Shown: positions 27,665-36,820, counted from the stretch's first letter. The stretch: 64,000 nt of DNA from Larkinella punicea (GCF_003334855.1 NZ_QOWE01000032.1:40979-104978), one strand, 5' to 3'. Notes: generated by a model not told the origin, from the sequence alone. Translations and numbers: made by a program.

Positions 27665-28174
27665 TTATAAATACCCTTCAATCTGCTTACTGAGTTCTTC
27701 TACAGCGATTTCTCCGGGAACAATTAAATCCGCCTGCGTATAATAAATCCGGCGGTCGTTGTATTTCTGACGCAAATTTTTGAGTAAGGTTGGGTCCTGT
27801 CGGTTGAAAAGCGGGCGGTCGTCCTGGGCGTGGCGCAACATGCGATCGAGCAGGTGTTCCGGCGAAACATCCAGAAAAATACTGAATCCATTCGCCTTGA
27901 TAAATGCCATGTTCTCAAAAAAACAGGGCATTCCGCCCCCTGTTGCCACCACCAGCCGGCTGTTGGGCTGAATGGTGTGCAAAACCCGGCTTTCGACTTC
28001 CCGAAAATAGGGCTCACCATCGCTCTGAAAAATGGCGTTGATACTCCGTCCGTTTTCCTCCCGAACAATCAGTTTATCCGTGTCAACGAACCGGTAGGCT
28101 AAATGCCGGGCCAGCCGTTTTCCGAGGGTGCTTTTTCCCGACGACGGCATTCCGACCAAAAAGATATTCTTCAT
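27665..28174 (-). CDS. aroK: Shikimate kinase
   Basis: 169 aa. The P-loop 'GMPSSGKSTLG' sits at residues 8-18. 'FVDTDKLI' supplies the metal/shikimate-binding Asp, 'YFREVESRVL' the conserved Arg/Glu and 'VVATGGGMP' the GGG substrate loop. The lid region 'DDRPLF' carries the catalytic Arg. It phosphorylates shikimate to shikimate-3-phosphate in aromatic amino acid and folate precursor synthesis. It lies on the same strand as the BT_3928-like gene, 25 nt downstream of it. Confidence 0.95.
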   Translation of the reverse strand: MKNIFLVGMPSSGKSTLGKRLARHLAYRFVDTDKLIVREENGRSINAIFQSDGEPYFREVESRVLHTIQPNSRLVVATGGGMPCFFENMAFIKANGFSIFLDVSPEHLLDRMLRHAQDDRPLFNRQDPTLLKNLRQKYNDRRIYYTQADLIVPGEIAVEELSKQIEGYL

Positions 28175-28199
28175 GTACTACGCCCTGCCGGGCAATCAC

Positions 28200-29348
28200 T
28201 TAGTTTTTAGTCAACAGCGCCAGCGCTTCCTCGGGAGTTGGCGTATCGGAATGGTGCCACTTGCCTTTCACCACCCCGCCACTGATCAGCCACAAACCGG
28301 GGTTGGAGCGAACGATGGTTTTCAAAACCGTCGCATCGGCTTTATAAACCGGGACAGAAAGCTGGTATTCGTGCCGGAAATCGTTGATTTCCTTGTCACT
28401 TACCGACGTCAGAATCATCGGCATCACGTTTTTGTCCTCAACGCCTTTCATTAATTTCCGGATGGCGGGCATATCGCCAATGCTCAGATCGTCCAGTTCC
28501 CGGATAATCAGCATGAGTTTAGTGCCTTCAAAGGTGGACTGTGTAAAGTCGCCTTCGTCGTTCCAGACCCGGTAATCGGTGATTTTTGGCTTGGCCGATT
28601 CGTTCAGCAAAACCATTTCCTTGAATTTGTACGTCGTGTCTGTGGGGTATTTTTCCAGTTCCACTTCCTTCCCGTCTTTCTCCATTTTGTACGAAAACCG
28701 CAACGGTTCCGAGGGTTGCATCTGGGTCGGAATGCTTTTCCCTACGGCATAAGGCAGTAAATCGAGTGGGGGCAAATGCTGAATGGCAAAAACACCAATC
28801 CCGATTGAAACCACGGTGGCCATGCCGACCAGAAAACCGGTGGGCGTGTTGCGGAAAACTTTCCGTTGCCAGATAATGACCAAAATCAGCACCAGCAGGA
28901 AAATGTCTTTGCTGAACGAGGTCCACGGTTTTAGTTTAATCGCATCACCGAAGCATCCGCAATCCGTCACTTTGTTGAAATAGGCCGAATAGAAGGTCAG
29001 AAAGGTGAAAAACACGATCAGGGCCAGCAGTACCCAGGAGGTGAACTTAATCCGATACGAAAGCAACAACGCTACCCCCAGCACCACTTCGGCCGCACAA
29101 AACATGACCGACAGAATGAGCGTGAAAGGAATCAGACCATGAAAAAAGCCTGCCAGCGACGGCACATCCAGCGCAAAAACTTCGAAATATTCAGTGAATT
29201 TAATCTGGGTGCCAACCGGGTCGTTGATCTTGATCAATCCCGAAAAAATAAAGATGGCTCCCACAATGAAACGGGCGGTTTGGGCCAGAATACGCTGCCA
29301 GAGCGCGGTTTTTCGGACGGGTGTGGCCCGGACTTTACTGGTGTTCAT
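28200..29348 (-). CDS. BT_3928-type DoxX/MauE-like membrane protein
   Basis: 382 aa. The N-terminal half has about five membrane helices with 'RFIVGAIFIFSGLIKINDPVGTQIKFTEYF', typical of Bacteroidota BT_3928 proteins related to DoxX/MauE. A Cys pair 'DCGCFGDAIKL' (~130) resembles the redox motif of MauE/VKOR-linked membrane proteins. The C-terminal ~160 residues are soluble and thioredoxin-like in outline. The start codon overlaps the stop of the DUF1599 gene (ATGA), indicating translational coupling. Function unknown; an envelope redox role is only an inference. Confidence 0.85.
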   Translation of the reverse strand: MNTSKVRATPVRKTALWQRILAQTARFIVGAIFIFSGLIKINDPVGTQIKFTEYFEVFALDVPSLAGFFHGLIPFTLILSVMFCAAEVVLGVALLLSYRIKFTSWVLLALIVFFTFLTFYSAYFNKVTDCGCFGDAIKLKPWTSFSKDIFLLVLILVIIWQRKVFRNTPTGFLVGMATVVSIGIGVFAIQHLPPLDLLPYAVGKSIPTQMQPSEPLRFSYKMEKDGKEVELEKYPTDTTYKFKEMVLLNESAKPKITDYRVWNDEGDFTQSTFEGTKLMLIIRELDDLSIGDMPAIRKLMKGVEDKNVMPMILTSVSDKEINDFRHEYQLSVPVYKADATVLKTIVRSNPGLWLISGGVVKGKWHHSDTPTPEEALALLTKN

Positions 29349-29902
29349 CGAGGTACAGAGGTTTCTACTACGTCTAATTTTATCAAACAGAACACGGCAT
29401 AATTAATCATGTCCATGTAGTTGGCGTCGACACCTTCCGAAATCAGGGTTTGTCCCTGGTTGTCTTCAATTTGCTTCGTACGAAGCAGTTTCATTAGGAT
29501 AATATCAGTCATCGAGCTTACCCGCATTTCCCGCCAGGCTTCGCCGTAATCGTGGTTTTTGGCAAACAGCAACGCCATCACATTACTCACCTGCCGGTCA
29601 TACAGTGCCATGAGTTCGTCTACCGGAACTTCCATCTGATCGCTGTCGGCCAGCTCCAGTTGAATCAGGGCCATGACACAATAATTGATGATGCCCATAA
29701 ATTCCGGAACCACCCCTTCCGCGACGCGCTGCGTCTGAAGTTCCTGCAAGGTGCGAATCCGTTGCGCTTTGATGTAAATCTGATCCGTGATGGAGGGCAG
29801 TCGCAGAATGCGCCAGGCCGTACCGTAGTCTTTATTCTTTTTCTGGAAAACCTCTTTGCAGAGTTGAATGACTTGCCGATATTGAGCTTCGGTTTGCAAC
29901 AT
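29345..29902 (-). CDS. DUF1599 domain protein
   Basis: 185 aa made of two similar halves: 'KNKDYGTAWRILRLPSITDQIYIKAQRI' in the first and 'KNHDYGEAWREMRVSSMTDIILMKLLR' in the second. This is the DUF1599 pattern and indicates an internal duplication. Each half ends in a similar 'INYCVMALIQLEL' / 'INYAVFCLIKLDV' helix. No catalytic role is established. It is encoded divergently from folP and overlaps the BT_3928-type gene by 4 nt; this neighbourhood (DUF1599, BT_3928, folP, cdaA) recurs in Bacteroidota. Confidence 0.9.
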   Translation of the reverse strand: MLQTEAQYRQVIQLCKEVFQKKNKDYGTAWRILRLPSITDQIYIKAQRIRTLQELQTQRVAEGVVPEFMGIINYCVMALIQLELADSDQMEVPVDELMALYDRQVSNVMALLFAKNHDYGEAWREMRVSSMTDIILMKLLRTKQIEDNQGQTLISEGVDANYMDMINYAVFCLIKLDVVETSVPR

Positions 29903-29911
29903 ACGCTGGAA

Positions 29912-29977
29912 TCTTCAGTTATCAGTCTTCAGGAGCCACTCGTTTTCTACAGATGACTGAAGAAAGGCAACCGATGA
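29912..29977. repeat. Degenerate heptad-repeat segment between DUF1599 and folP
   Basis: The left side reads TCTTCAG, TTATCAG, TCTTCAG (29912-29932). The right side reads CTGAAGA, AAGGCAA, CCGATGA (29957-29977). Only the inner unit pairs perfectly (29926-29932 with 29957-29963). The 7-nt period resembles the hairpin family elsewhere in the window, here in a divergent gene gap. Membership is tentative. Confidence 0.4.
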
Positions 29978-29992
29978 CTACCCACTAATTTC

Positions 29993-30841
29993 ATGCCGAA
30001 AGTTAAGAAAAAAACGCTCAATCTCCGGGGAAATGTTCTGGACCTGACCACACCCGTCGTCATGGGAATCCTGAACATCAACGCCGATTCGTTCTACGCC
30101 GGCAGCCGTATTCTCTCTGTCGATCAGGCGGTTGAGCGGGCAGGGATCATGCTTTCAGAAGGGGCCTCCCTGCTCGATATTGGCGGTTATTCGACCCGGC
30201 CGGGTGCGGCAGATATTAGTGAAGCGGAAGAAACAAACCGGATTTTACCCATCATCGAAGCCCTGATTCATCATTTCCCGGATGTCTGGATTTCGGTCGA
30301 TACGTTCCGCTCTGCGGTGGCACGGCAGGCGGTTGAAGCGGGTGCGGTACTGATTAACGATGTTTCGGGGGGCACCCTGGATCCGCAGATGTTCGAAACC
30401 GTCGCCCGGTTGGGTGTTCCGTACGTCCTGATGCACATGCGCGGAACCCCGCAGACGATGATGACCCAACACACGGTTTACAACAATCTGGTGCCGGATG
30501 TACTGTTCGAGTTGCAGCAACAATTGGCGACGCTGCGGGCCCTGGGGCAGAAAGACGTGCTGATCGACCCCGGTTTTGGATTCGCCAAAACACCGCAGCA
30601 AAACTTCCAGCTTCTGAACCAGTTGGAAGCGTTTCAGATGTTCGACGCGCCGGTTTTGGTCGGACTGTCGCGCAAATCGACCATCTGGCGAACCCTGAAC
30701 ATTCAGCCCGAGGATGCCTTGAACGGAACAACGGTTTTAAATACGCTGGCCCTGACCAAAGGTGCCGATATTTTACGGGTCCATGACGTGCGGGAAGCAA
30801 TGGAAGCCATTACGCTGGTTACAAACTGTCAGCCAGCCTGA
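29993..30841 (+). CDS. folP: Dihydropteroate synthase
   Basis: 282 aa. The TIM-barrel signature is present: 'VVMGILNINADSFYAGS' (pterin/PPi region; usually NVTPDSF, here NINADSF), 'GASLLDIGGYSTRPGA', 'WISVDTFRSAVA', 'LINDVSGG', 'YVLMHMRGTPQTM', 'VLIDPGFGFAK' and 'VLVGLSRKS'. It condenses p-aminobenzoate with the pterin pyrophosphate in folate synthesis. The p-aminobenzoate comes from PabB, whose gene is at 45258. It is followed 45 nt later by the diadenylate cyclase gene, a linkage common in Bacteroidota. Confidence 0.95.
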   Translation: MPKVKKKTLNLRGNVLDLTTPVVMGILNINADSFYAGSRILSVDQAVERAGIMLSEGASLLDIGGYSTRPGAADISEAEETNRILPIIEALIHHFPDVWISVDTFRSAVARQAVEAGAVLINDVSGGTLDPQMFETVARLGVPYVLMHMRGTPQTMMTQHTVYNNLVPDVLFELQQQLATLRALGQKDVLIDPGFGFAKTPQQNFQLLNQLEAFQMFDAPVLVGLSRKSTIWRTLNIQPEDALNGTTVLNTLALTKGADILRVHDVREAMEAITLVTNCQPA

Positions 30842-30886
30842 TTGAAACGACCGCTTGTACCCAACTAAAAAAAGAGACGCGCTAGT

Positions 30887-31717
30887 ATGAAAATTGGTTT
30901 TCTCGATATCGAATGGTTTGATGTGCTGGACGTTCTGTTGCTGGCCTTTCTGCTCTATCAGATTTATTTTCTGGTCAAAGGCACCATTGCAAGCCGGATT
31001 TTCCTGGGCTATCTGCTCGTCTATCTGCTTTATCTGGTGGCGAAAGCCATTGGGCTGGAGTTGCTGACCACCATTTTGGGGTATTTCATTAGCGTGGGGG
31101 CGCTGGCGTTGATTATCATTTTTCAGCAGGAAATCCGGCGGTTTTTGCTCATCATTGGCAAATCGACCAATATTGCCAACAGCCGGTTTGTGATGCGGTG
31201 GTTTCGCCAGCCTTCGGTGACCGAACCCACGACGCCCCTGAAACCGATCATCGATGCCTGCAAATCCATGTCATCGGAATTTACCGGCGGGCTGATCGTC
31301 ATTGCCAAAAATGACGATCTGGACAAATTCATTCAAACCGGCGACGAGCTGGATGCTTTGGTTTCGAAGCGGCTGCTGCTCTCCATTGCCGGGCAGTATA
31401 GTCCGCTGCGCGACGGAGCCGTCATCATTTCCGAAGACCGGATTCGGGCCGCCCGCTGTATTTTGCCCATTTCTGAAAACGACGAAATCCCGACGACGAC
31501 GGGATTCCGCCACCGGGCTGCCCTCGGTATTAGTGAAGTGACGGATGCCGCAGCCATTGCCGTCTCCGAAGAAACCGGTCGCATTTCTCTGGCCATCGAC
31601 GGCGAATTGTACCCCAACATTGCCTCCGCCGAACTGGAAGAAAAGCTCCAGCAGTATCTGATCGACCTCAACCGGATCAAGCGACGGGAGAACGGGAAAG
31701 ACGCTTCCGTGGAATAA
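30887..31717 (+). CDS. cdaA: Diadenylate cyclase CdaA-type
   Basis: 276 aa. Three N-terminal membrane helices (~10-85) are followed by a DAC domain with 'LLSIAGQYSPLRDGAVII' (DGA motif) and 'GFRHRAALGISEVTDAAAIAVSEETG' (RHR motif), the catalytic signatures for making cyclic di-AMP from two ATP. A short coiled tail (from ~248) follows. It acts at the inner membrane; c-di-AMP usually controls osmolyte and cell-wall homeostasis. Co-directional with folP. Confidence 0.95.
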   Translation: MKIGFLDIEWFDVLDVLLLAFLLYQIYFLVKGTIASRIFLGYLLVYLLYLVAKAIGLELLTTILGYFISVGALALIIIFQQEIRRFLLIIGKSTNIANSRFVMRWFRQPSVTEPTTPLKPIIDACKSMSSEFTGGLIVIAKNDDLDKFIQTGDELDALVSKRLLLSIAGQYSPLRDGAVIISEDRIRAARCILPISENDEIPTTTGFRHRAALGISEVTDAAAIAVSEETGRISLAIDGELYPNIASAELEEKLQQYLIDLNRIKRRENGKDASVE

Positions 31718-31796
31718 TCAAATGTTACTCATATTTTATTTTAATTAACTACCAATCAACCAACTAAAAAATACGAATACTTAAAAAACCGCTAGC

Positions 31797-31804
31797 TAAC
31801 TTTG
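31797..31804 (+). promoter_or_regulatory. Promoter -7 element upstream of the 97-aa gene
   Basis: TAACTTTG fits TAnnTTTG and lies about 90 nt upstream of the ATG at 31897, inside an AT-rich gap. No good -33 TTG is visible. Confidence 0.35.
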
Positions 31805-31896
31805 CCCATTTTATTGGGTGCTTTTGCATACAATTATAAATCCGGGGACGTAAACTGCATCGTAAATACGACGAATCAAATCATCAACTGCAGCTT

Positions 31897-32190
31897 ATGC
31901 TAACTCGAATTGAATATAACCAGCTCCCGCTACCCAAGAAAGCAGATTTACTTTGGCGTTACGGACACCACCTGATGAATCGTTCCTCCCCTCCGTTTAC
32001 GGTTCGTTTGTATGCCGTCGGCGATTTTTTCGTTGAAGCGTATTTTAGTAAGAGTCCGTATTACGAAGGCAACCATGAACTACAGCATGTTTTCTCGCTC
32101 CGTAGCCAGAATCTACGAAAATCAAGAAGCCAGCATCCTTTTGAACCTTACTTAGATCAGATCGATCTGCATCAGCTACTCCGGAGCTAA
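31897..32190 (+). CDS. Small hypothetical protein (97 aa)
   Basis: 97 aa, ATG start, basic and aromatic-rich ('PKKADLLWRYGHHLMNR', 'FTVRLYAVGDFFVEAYFSKS'). No signal peptide or membrane segment is evident, and no family is recognised. A TAnnTTTG element upstream supports expression. Its 3' end overlaps the 3' end of the convergent Wzi gene by 15 nt. It may be a lineage-specific cytoplasmic protein; the codon pattern looks like the neighbouring real genes. Confidence 0.6.
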   Translation: MLTRIEYNQLPLPKKADLLWRYGHHLMNRSSPPFTVRLYAVGDFFVEAYFSKSPYYEGNHELQHVFSLRSQNLRKSRSQHPFEPYLDQIDLHQLLRS

Positions 32191-33723
32191 TGGCTGGCGG
32201 TGTTTTGGAGAATGGGCCTGCCAGTTTTTCCGAAGACTGGCGTAGAAACCCATGCTGTTGGTGTAGAGTTTCCCCAGGTCACTGGCCATCGAAAGGGTGG
32301 CTTGCACACCATCCAGCCAGCTAACCGGAAAGCTGACCGAAATCAGGGACGAAAACTGACGGACTCGTTCAGGAAATGGCTCGATATAGGTTCCATAATT
32401 ATCACTTAACGATCCTTTTAGCTGAAAAATATAACTTGATCGGAAGCTACCTACCAACCCTGCGTGTATGACCCGCACGCGGTTATTGTTGGAATAAATC
32501 AGCAACTGGTCTTTGTAGAAACGCGGTAAGGTTGGGCCGGCATCCATCGCGGGGGTGATAAAAGGTGTTCCGATGGTTCGGCCCTCATACGACCAGCCAT
32601 CGACGTACTGCCCGTGGTTAAAATAATTATCGGCGCCCCGTTTTTTATTTTCCGTGCTGAATACCGAGCCCCCCTGGCTTTTCGTAAACAAAAACTCGAC
32701 AACGGCCGTCTGGATCTGCCAGGTGCGGGTGGCCGGTTTTAAATTCCGAAAGCGCAGACCATTCAGGCCGTCGGCAAGGTTGGTCAAATAATACAGTGAA
32801 CCGTCTTCGTAGATGCTCTGGCGATATAACAGCAGCGTAAATGATTTCCTGATGATCTCCAGCCCGACATCCACAGTACCAAGGTGATTCCCTACCCGGT
32901 TTCCCCGGTCGTTTTTGCTGTATTCGGTGGTATCGATGTCGTCGCCTTTGGCCGCCAGCGACAGGCCGGTAATGACATTCAAATAATTGGAAAAACCGGT
33001 GGGAAAACGCCCGTTTTTGATCACATCATCCCCGGTAATAACCGTACTTCGACCAGCCCATTGCACCTGATGATTCAGCCCGCCATAGAACCGGACCGGC
33101 CAGTTTGGTTTTCCAATTCGACCGTAAAGGGCCTTTTGATGGAGATACGAATGGGTCACCGATCCCTTGTTGTCAAACCAGCCGTGGGCATACAATCCCC
33201 GGAACGCAATCAGACCTTTGGTAAAACCGATGGGCGTATAATTCGCCAGCGAAAGCTGGATTTTAGGCATTGGCAGGGCATTCCCCGACCAACTGTATGA
33301 GCCTGAACCGACAGCCGTAGAATCCGCCAGCCCAATGATTTCCCGACGCCGACCGACGAGAAGTTCAAAAGCACCCCATTTTCCTTTGACATACGCTTCG
33401 GGAACCAGCAAGGCCGATTTTGCCGCAACAATACCAACTCCTTCAAAACCGTACCCCCAGGCCGTCCTGCGGTTTTTACCGGTATACTCGGCCTGGATGC
33501 CGGCACGTGTTGTCAGGAAAGGAGCGGTGTTCGGAACAATTCCGGATTGGTTGGTGCGGAGCCAGAAGGGCGTTCGGTGTGACGAACTTCCGGATGCGCC
33601 CAACTCGGCAAACAGTCGGATGGGCGGTTTTCTGATACCGGTTTCAATTCGCGAAGAATCCTGGCTAAAAACAGAGGATACCCTAAAAAAGAGACTAAAC
33701 GTGATCAGAAAAAGTATCCTCAT
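32176..33723 (-). CDS. Capsule assembly Wzi family outer-membrane protein
   Basis: 515 aa with a signal peptide ending 'SSVFSQ'. The N-terminus 'ELGASGSSSHRTPFWLRTNQSGIVP' is typical of Bacteroidota Wzi-like proteins, followed by barrel strands ('AFELLVGRRREIIGLAD', 'GFTKGLIAFRGLYAHGWFDN', 'VQWAG'). Wzi proteins are outer-membrane beta-barrels that anchor capsular polysaccharide to the surface. It lies downstream of glf on the same strand, consistent with a shared role in surface polysaccharide, although a terminator-like hairpin separates them. Confidence 0.85.
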   Translation of the reverse strand: MRILFLITFSLFFRVSSVFSQDSSRIETGIRKPPIRLFAELGASGSSSHRTPFWLRTNQSGIVPNTAPFLTTRAGIQAEYTGKNRRTAWGYGFEGVGIVAAKSALLVPEAYVKGKWGAFELLVGRRREIIGLADSTAVGSGSYSWSGNALPMPKIQLSLANYTPIGFTKGLIAFRGLYAHGWFDNKGSVTHSYLHQKALYGRIGKPNWPVRFYGGLNHQVQWAGRSTVITGDDVIKNGRFPTGFSNYLNVITGLSLAAKGDDIDTTEYSKNDRGNRVGNHLGTVDVGLEIIRKSFTLLLYRQSIYEDGSLYYLTNLADGLNGLRFRNLKPATRTWQIQTAVVEFLFTKSQGGSVFSTENKKRGADNYFNHGQYVDGWSYEGRTIGTPFITPAMDAGPTLPRFYKDQLLIYSNNNRVRVIHAGLVGSFRSSYIFQLKGSLSDNYGTYIEPFPERVRQFSSLISVSFPVSWLDGVQATLSMASDLGKLYTNSMGFYASLRKNWQAHSPKHRQPLAPE

Positions 33724-33821
33724 ACAGCATCGTCTAAAATAAACCCACCGGTTTACTTTAGACGATGTTTCGATTCAGAAGTAATCGTCATTGGACGAAC
33801 ATTCTCAAATAAATATAAAAA

Positions 33822-33875
33822 AGCCACTTCCAGCCTTGTCGCCTACTAGGAAGCGTACAAAAACCGGAAATGGCT
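33822..33875 (-). terminator. Terminator-like hairpin after glf
   Basis: 33822-33831 and 33866-33875 pair over 10 positions with one G-U wobble on the minus-strand transcript. They are followed on that strand by a run of Us (complement of the A-run at 33816-33821). The loop is long (34 nt) and may hold a second small stem. It lies between glf and wzi. Confidence 0.55.
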
Positions 33876-33897
33876 ACTGATGGGGTACGTGTTTATT

Positions 33898-35040
33898 TTA
33901 TTTCGTTGGCACTTTGCCTGCGGCAACTTCCGCCAGCGAATCGGCTCCTACCAGTTTCTTATACAAGGTCAACGCCTGCGCAACGACCTGGTCCATGTTG
34001 TAGTACCGGTATGTTCCCAAACGTCCCACGAAATACACATTCTGCTGTTGGTCAGCCAGTTGTTTGTATTTTCGATAAAGCTCGGCATTTTCCGGCATCG
34101 GCACCGGGTAATACGGATCGCCCTCCGATTGGGGGTATTCGAAGGTGATGCTGGTTTTGGTGGGGTGTTCCTGACCCGTCAAATGCTTGTACTCCGTGAT
34201 GCGGGTATAAGCATTGTCATTCGGGTAGTTGACGACGGCCACCGGCTGGTGCCACTCTTCATTGAGGGTTTTGTGCTCAAATTGGAGGGAGCGATACGGG
34301 AGTTTACCGAAACAATGGTCGAAATATTCGTCAACCGGGCCGGTGTAAATCAACTGATCGTAGGACAAAGTGTCTTTAACGTCTTTAAAATCCGTCGCCA
34401 GCATCAGCGTAATATTCGGATGATCGACCATTTTTTCGAACATCTTCGTAAAACCGTGCAGTGGCATCGACTGAAATTCATCCGAGAAATACCGGTCGTC
34501 CTGGTTGGTCCGGGTCGGAATCCGGGACGTTACGGATTTGTCGAGTTCGGAGGGATAAACCCCCCATTGCTTTTTGGTATAGAACTTGAAAAATTTCTCG
34601 TACAGATCGCGTCCCACCTGGCTCACCACCACATCTTCCGACGTTTTGATATCATCGACGGGCTCACCGACGGTTTTGAAGTACTCACCGAGTTCTTCGG
34701 ACGTAAAATTCTTGCCGTAGAGTTTATTGACAGTATCCAGGTTGATCGGGATGGGCAACAACTGGCCCTCGACCGACGCCAGCACCCGGTGTTCATACGG
34801 ACGCCATTCCGTAAAATTAGACAGATAACCAAACACTTCCGGCGAATTGGTGTGGAAAATATGCGGGCCGTAAAGGTGGATTAAAATACCGTCTTCGTTG
34901 TAATAATCGTAAGCGTTTCCGCCGATGTGGGGGCGTTTGTCGAGAACCAGAACTTTCTTTCCGGACTGGCTGGCCAGGCGTTCGGCCAGCACACTACCGG
35001 CATATCCGGCTCCAACAATTGCAAAATCGTAATGCTGCAT
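33898..35040 (-). CDS. glf: UDP-galactopyranose mutase
   Basis: 380 aa. FAD-binding 'DFAIVGAGYAGSVLAERLA' at the N-terminus, then 'VLVLDKRPHIGGNAYDYY' and 'YGPHIFHTNSPEVFGYL', followed by 'FFKFYTKKQWGVYPSELDKSVTSRIPTRTNQDDRYF' and 'FVGRLGTYRYYNMDQVVAQAL', all diagnostic of Glf. It converts UDP-galactopyranose to UDP-galactofuranose using reduced FAD, feeding galactofuranose into surface glycans. The nearby Wzi gene suggests use in capsule or exopolysaccharide, but no glycosyltransferase genes are nearby. Confidence 0.96.
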   Translation of the reverse strand: MQHYDFAIVGAGYAGSVLAERLASQSGKKVLVLDKRPHIGGNAYDYYNEDGILIHLYGPHIFHTNSPEVFGYLSNFTEWRPYEHRVLASVEGQLLPIPINLDTVNKLYGKNFTSEELGEYFKTVGEPVDDIKTSEDVVVSQVGRDLYEKFFKFYTKKQWGVYPSELDKSVTSRIPTRTNQDDRYFSDEFQSMPLHGFTKMFEKMVDHPNITLMLATDFKDVKDTLSYDQLIYTGPVDEYFDHCFGKLPYRSLQFEHKTLNEEWHQPVAVVNYPNDNAYTRITEYKHLTGQEHPTKTSITFEYPQSEGDPYYPVPMPENAELYRKYKQLADQQQNVYFVGRLGTYRYYNMDQVVAQALTLYKKLVGADSLAEVAAGKVPTK

Positions 35041-35122
35041 AAACAGACAAAAAGGGTGGTTTTTACGAGGTTAAAAGTAGTAATTTTTCTCCAATCGACC
35101 GTTGCAGGACGATTTTCCTTAT

Positions 35123-35299
35123 TTAACGTACCAAATACTTGCGCCGAACCTGGTTGATGAGAAACTTTTTCTGGGTGGTGAAGCTCTCCGGATGCTGCTG
35201 TTCAAACTCCGCCTTCCAGGTCGAATACCGCACGGGCTCCTGCTGTTTGAATTGATTTTCGTCAATCTTCTTGCTGCTCAGGTATTCTTCAAAAGTCAT
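35123..35299 (-). CDS. Small hypothetical protein (58 aa)
   Basis: 58 aa from the ATG at 35299; the longer frame to 35356 adds 19 hydrophobic residues of doubtful reality. The sequence 'MTFEEYLSSKKIDENQFKQQEP' followed by 'YSTWKAEFEQQHPESFTTQKKF' is charged, helix-prone and soluble. Short proteins of this layout are common, unnamed, in Cytophagales. It lies between glf and the FG-GAP gene on the same strand. No function can be proposed. Confidence 0.6.
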   Translation of the reverse strand: MTFEEYLSSKKIDENQFKQQEPVRYSTWKAEFEQQHPESFTTQKKFLINQVRRKYLVR

Positions 35300-35400
35300 G
35301 GTGGAGATGAAAGGGGTTAGAAATGAGATACTGGACAAAACCGGGTAGACTGACAATTTGACGCAAATTCGTGCTTACCCGGAATTGGTTGTTTCCATAA

Positions 35401-35461
35401 AAAAAACTGGTCCGAAATCCCGACCAGCGACAAAGCTAAACAGGATTCCGGACCGGTTTTT
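35401..35461 (-). terminator. Rho-independent terminator after the first FG-GAP gene
   Basis: Arms at about 35403-35420 and 35443-35460 pair over 18 positions with two wobble pairs (core GGTCCG). On the minus strand the stem is followed by a run of Us (complement of the A-run at 35399-35406). It sits 10 nt after the stop of the gene ending at 35471. Confidence 0.75.
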
Positions 35462-35470
35462 ATTGATGGG

Positions 35471-36679
35471 CTATTTCTTTTTAAGTTGCTCGAAAACGTG
35501 AACGCCTTTTTTGTTGCCCACGGCGATGTCCGGCAATCGGTCGCCGTTCATATCTTCCACCACAACGTGTAGTCCCGCGCCGGAGTTGTTGTCGATCTCG
35601 TGCGGAATCCAGGAGGGGTTTTTACCGGGTTTGAACTCAAACCAGTACAAAACCGCCGGCTCTTCCCGACCCGGATCATTGTCCGTTTTGTTGTGGGCAT
35701 AATACCGTTTTCCGGTTACCAGATCAGGCTTTTTGTCGCCATTCATATCGACCAGGGCCAGATTATGGGTTTGGGAAATCGTCTTGTGAATCTCATGCGT
35801 GGTCCAGGTGGGATTCCCTTCTGTATCTTTCCCCTGTTCATGCCACCAGATGCCGTATTTGTGGGCGGAGGAACTGATGACATCGTTCAAACCGTCGCCG
35901 TTCACGTCCGTGATGTACATCTGCGCGCACTCTTCACCCAGTTTAGCGGGATGGAACGTCCAGTTGGAACGCTTCGGATCGGTCTGCCCTTCCCACCAAC
36001 CGGTATGAATCACGACGTCCATTTTTTTGTCGCCATTGACGTCGCCAAAACCCAAGCCGTGGGTGTACATATGCGTTCCGGGCGTATTTTCACCTTTGCT
36101 GATCACAAACCGTTCCCACTCATCCGTAAAATTGTTGTCGGGTGAGCGCAGCCAGATGATTTCCTTGGCCGTCGGATCGTTGCAAATGATGTCGGCCCGG
36201 CCATTGCCATCGACATCCACAAACAGGGGCGACTCGTTGCCCACCGAGGAGTGGATGGGATGTACTTTCCACAGACCGGGCTGGTTTTTCGGATTTTCGT
36301 GCCAAACCGCCGATTTACCAGGGAAATCGATCCGAATCATATCCACCCAGCCGTCCTTGTTGACGTCCAGCGCGAAGTTCAGAAAGGAGTTGCTGTAGCC
36401 CGTGCTGTATGAGAATTTTTCCGGTTTAGCCAGCTCGTGGGGCGTCCAGTTGGGGGCTTCAAACCAGTAAGCACCGGCCATGACATCCTTTTTCCCATCT
36501 TTGTTGACATCTCCGATGGTGGCACCCTCGGCAATGAAATCGCTGGTCAGTACGCTTTTTTTGAACTGAAGCTCGGTTCCTTTCTGGGCGTGGCCGGTCA
36601 GCACTCCCAGCGCCAGACAACTGCTCAGAAGCCAGCCTTTCCGGATAAACGACGCCGTGGTAATCGCTATACTCTTCAT
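35471..36679 (-). CDS. FG-GAP/VCBS-repeat secreted protein (copy 1)
   Basis: 402 aa with a signal peptide ending 'GHAQ'. At least six repeats carry a calcium-binding loop of the type DxNxDGxxD: 'IGDVNKDGKKDVMAG', 'ALDVNKDGWVDMIR', 'FVDVDGNGRADIICND', 'FGDVNGDKKMDVVIH', 'ITDVNGDGLNDVISSS', 'LVDMNGDKKPDLVTGKRY' and 'VEDMNGDRLPDIAVGN'. This is the FG-GAP/VCBS beta-propeller pattern, expected to be extracellular or periplasmic. No enzymatic residues are evident. It is paralogous to the next gene upstream (36821), with the same blade order and the shared 'TGKRYRAHN/TGKRYYAHN' blade. Confidence 0.85.
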   Translation of the reverse strand: MKSIAITTASFIRKGWLLSSCLALGVLTGHAQKGTELQFKKSVLTSDFIAEGATIGDVNKDGKKDVMAGAYWFEAPNWTPHELAKPEKFSYSTGYSNSFLNFALDVNKDGWVDMIRIDFPGKSAVWHENPKNQPGLWKVHPIHSSVGNESPLFVDVDGNGRADIICNDPTAKEIIWLRSPDNNFTDEWERFVISKGENTPGTHMYTHGLGFGDVNGDKKMDVVIHTGWWEGQTDPKRSNWTFHPAKLGEECAQMYITDVNGDGLNDVISSSAHKYGIWWHEQGKDTEGNPTWTTHEIHKTISQTHNLALVDMNGDKKPDLVTGKRYYAHNKTDNDPGREEPAVLYWFEFKPGKNPSWIPHEIDNNSGAGLHVVVEDMNGDRLPDIAVGNKKGVHVFEQLKKK

Positions 36680-36820
36680 TTTATATCGCGGTTGAAATAC
36701 GATGCTCTACTACCGTAGTAAGCAAACAAGCGGTTTTTTGTTCAATTCTACTCGGTTTCTTCGCCTGACCGGCAAATCCTGCCCCAAAGAATTCAGCCCA
36801 AACCGGTTGAAAGCGCCCTC

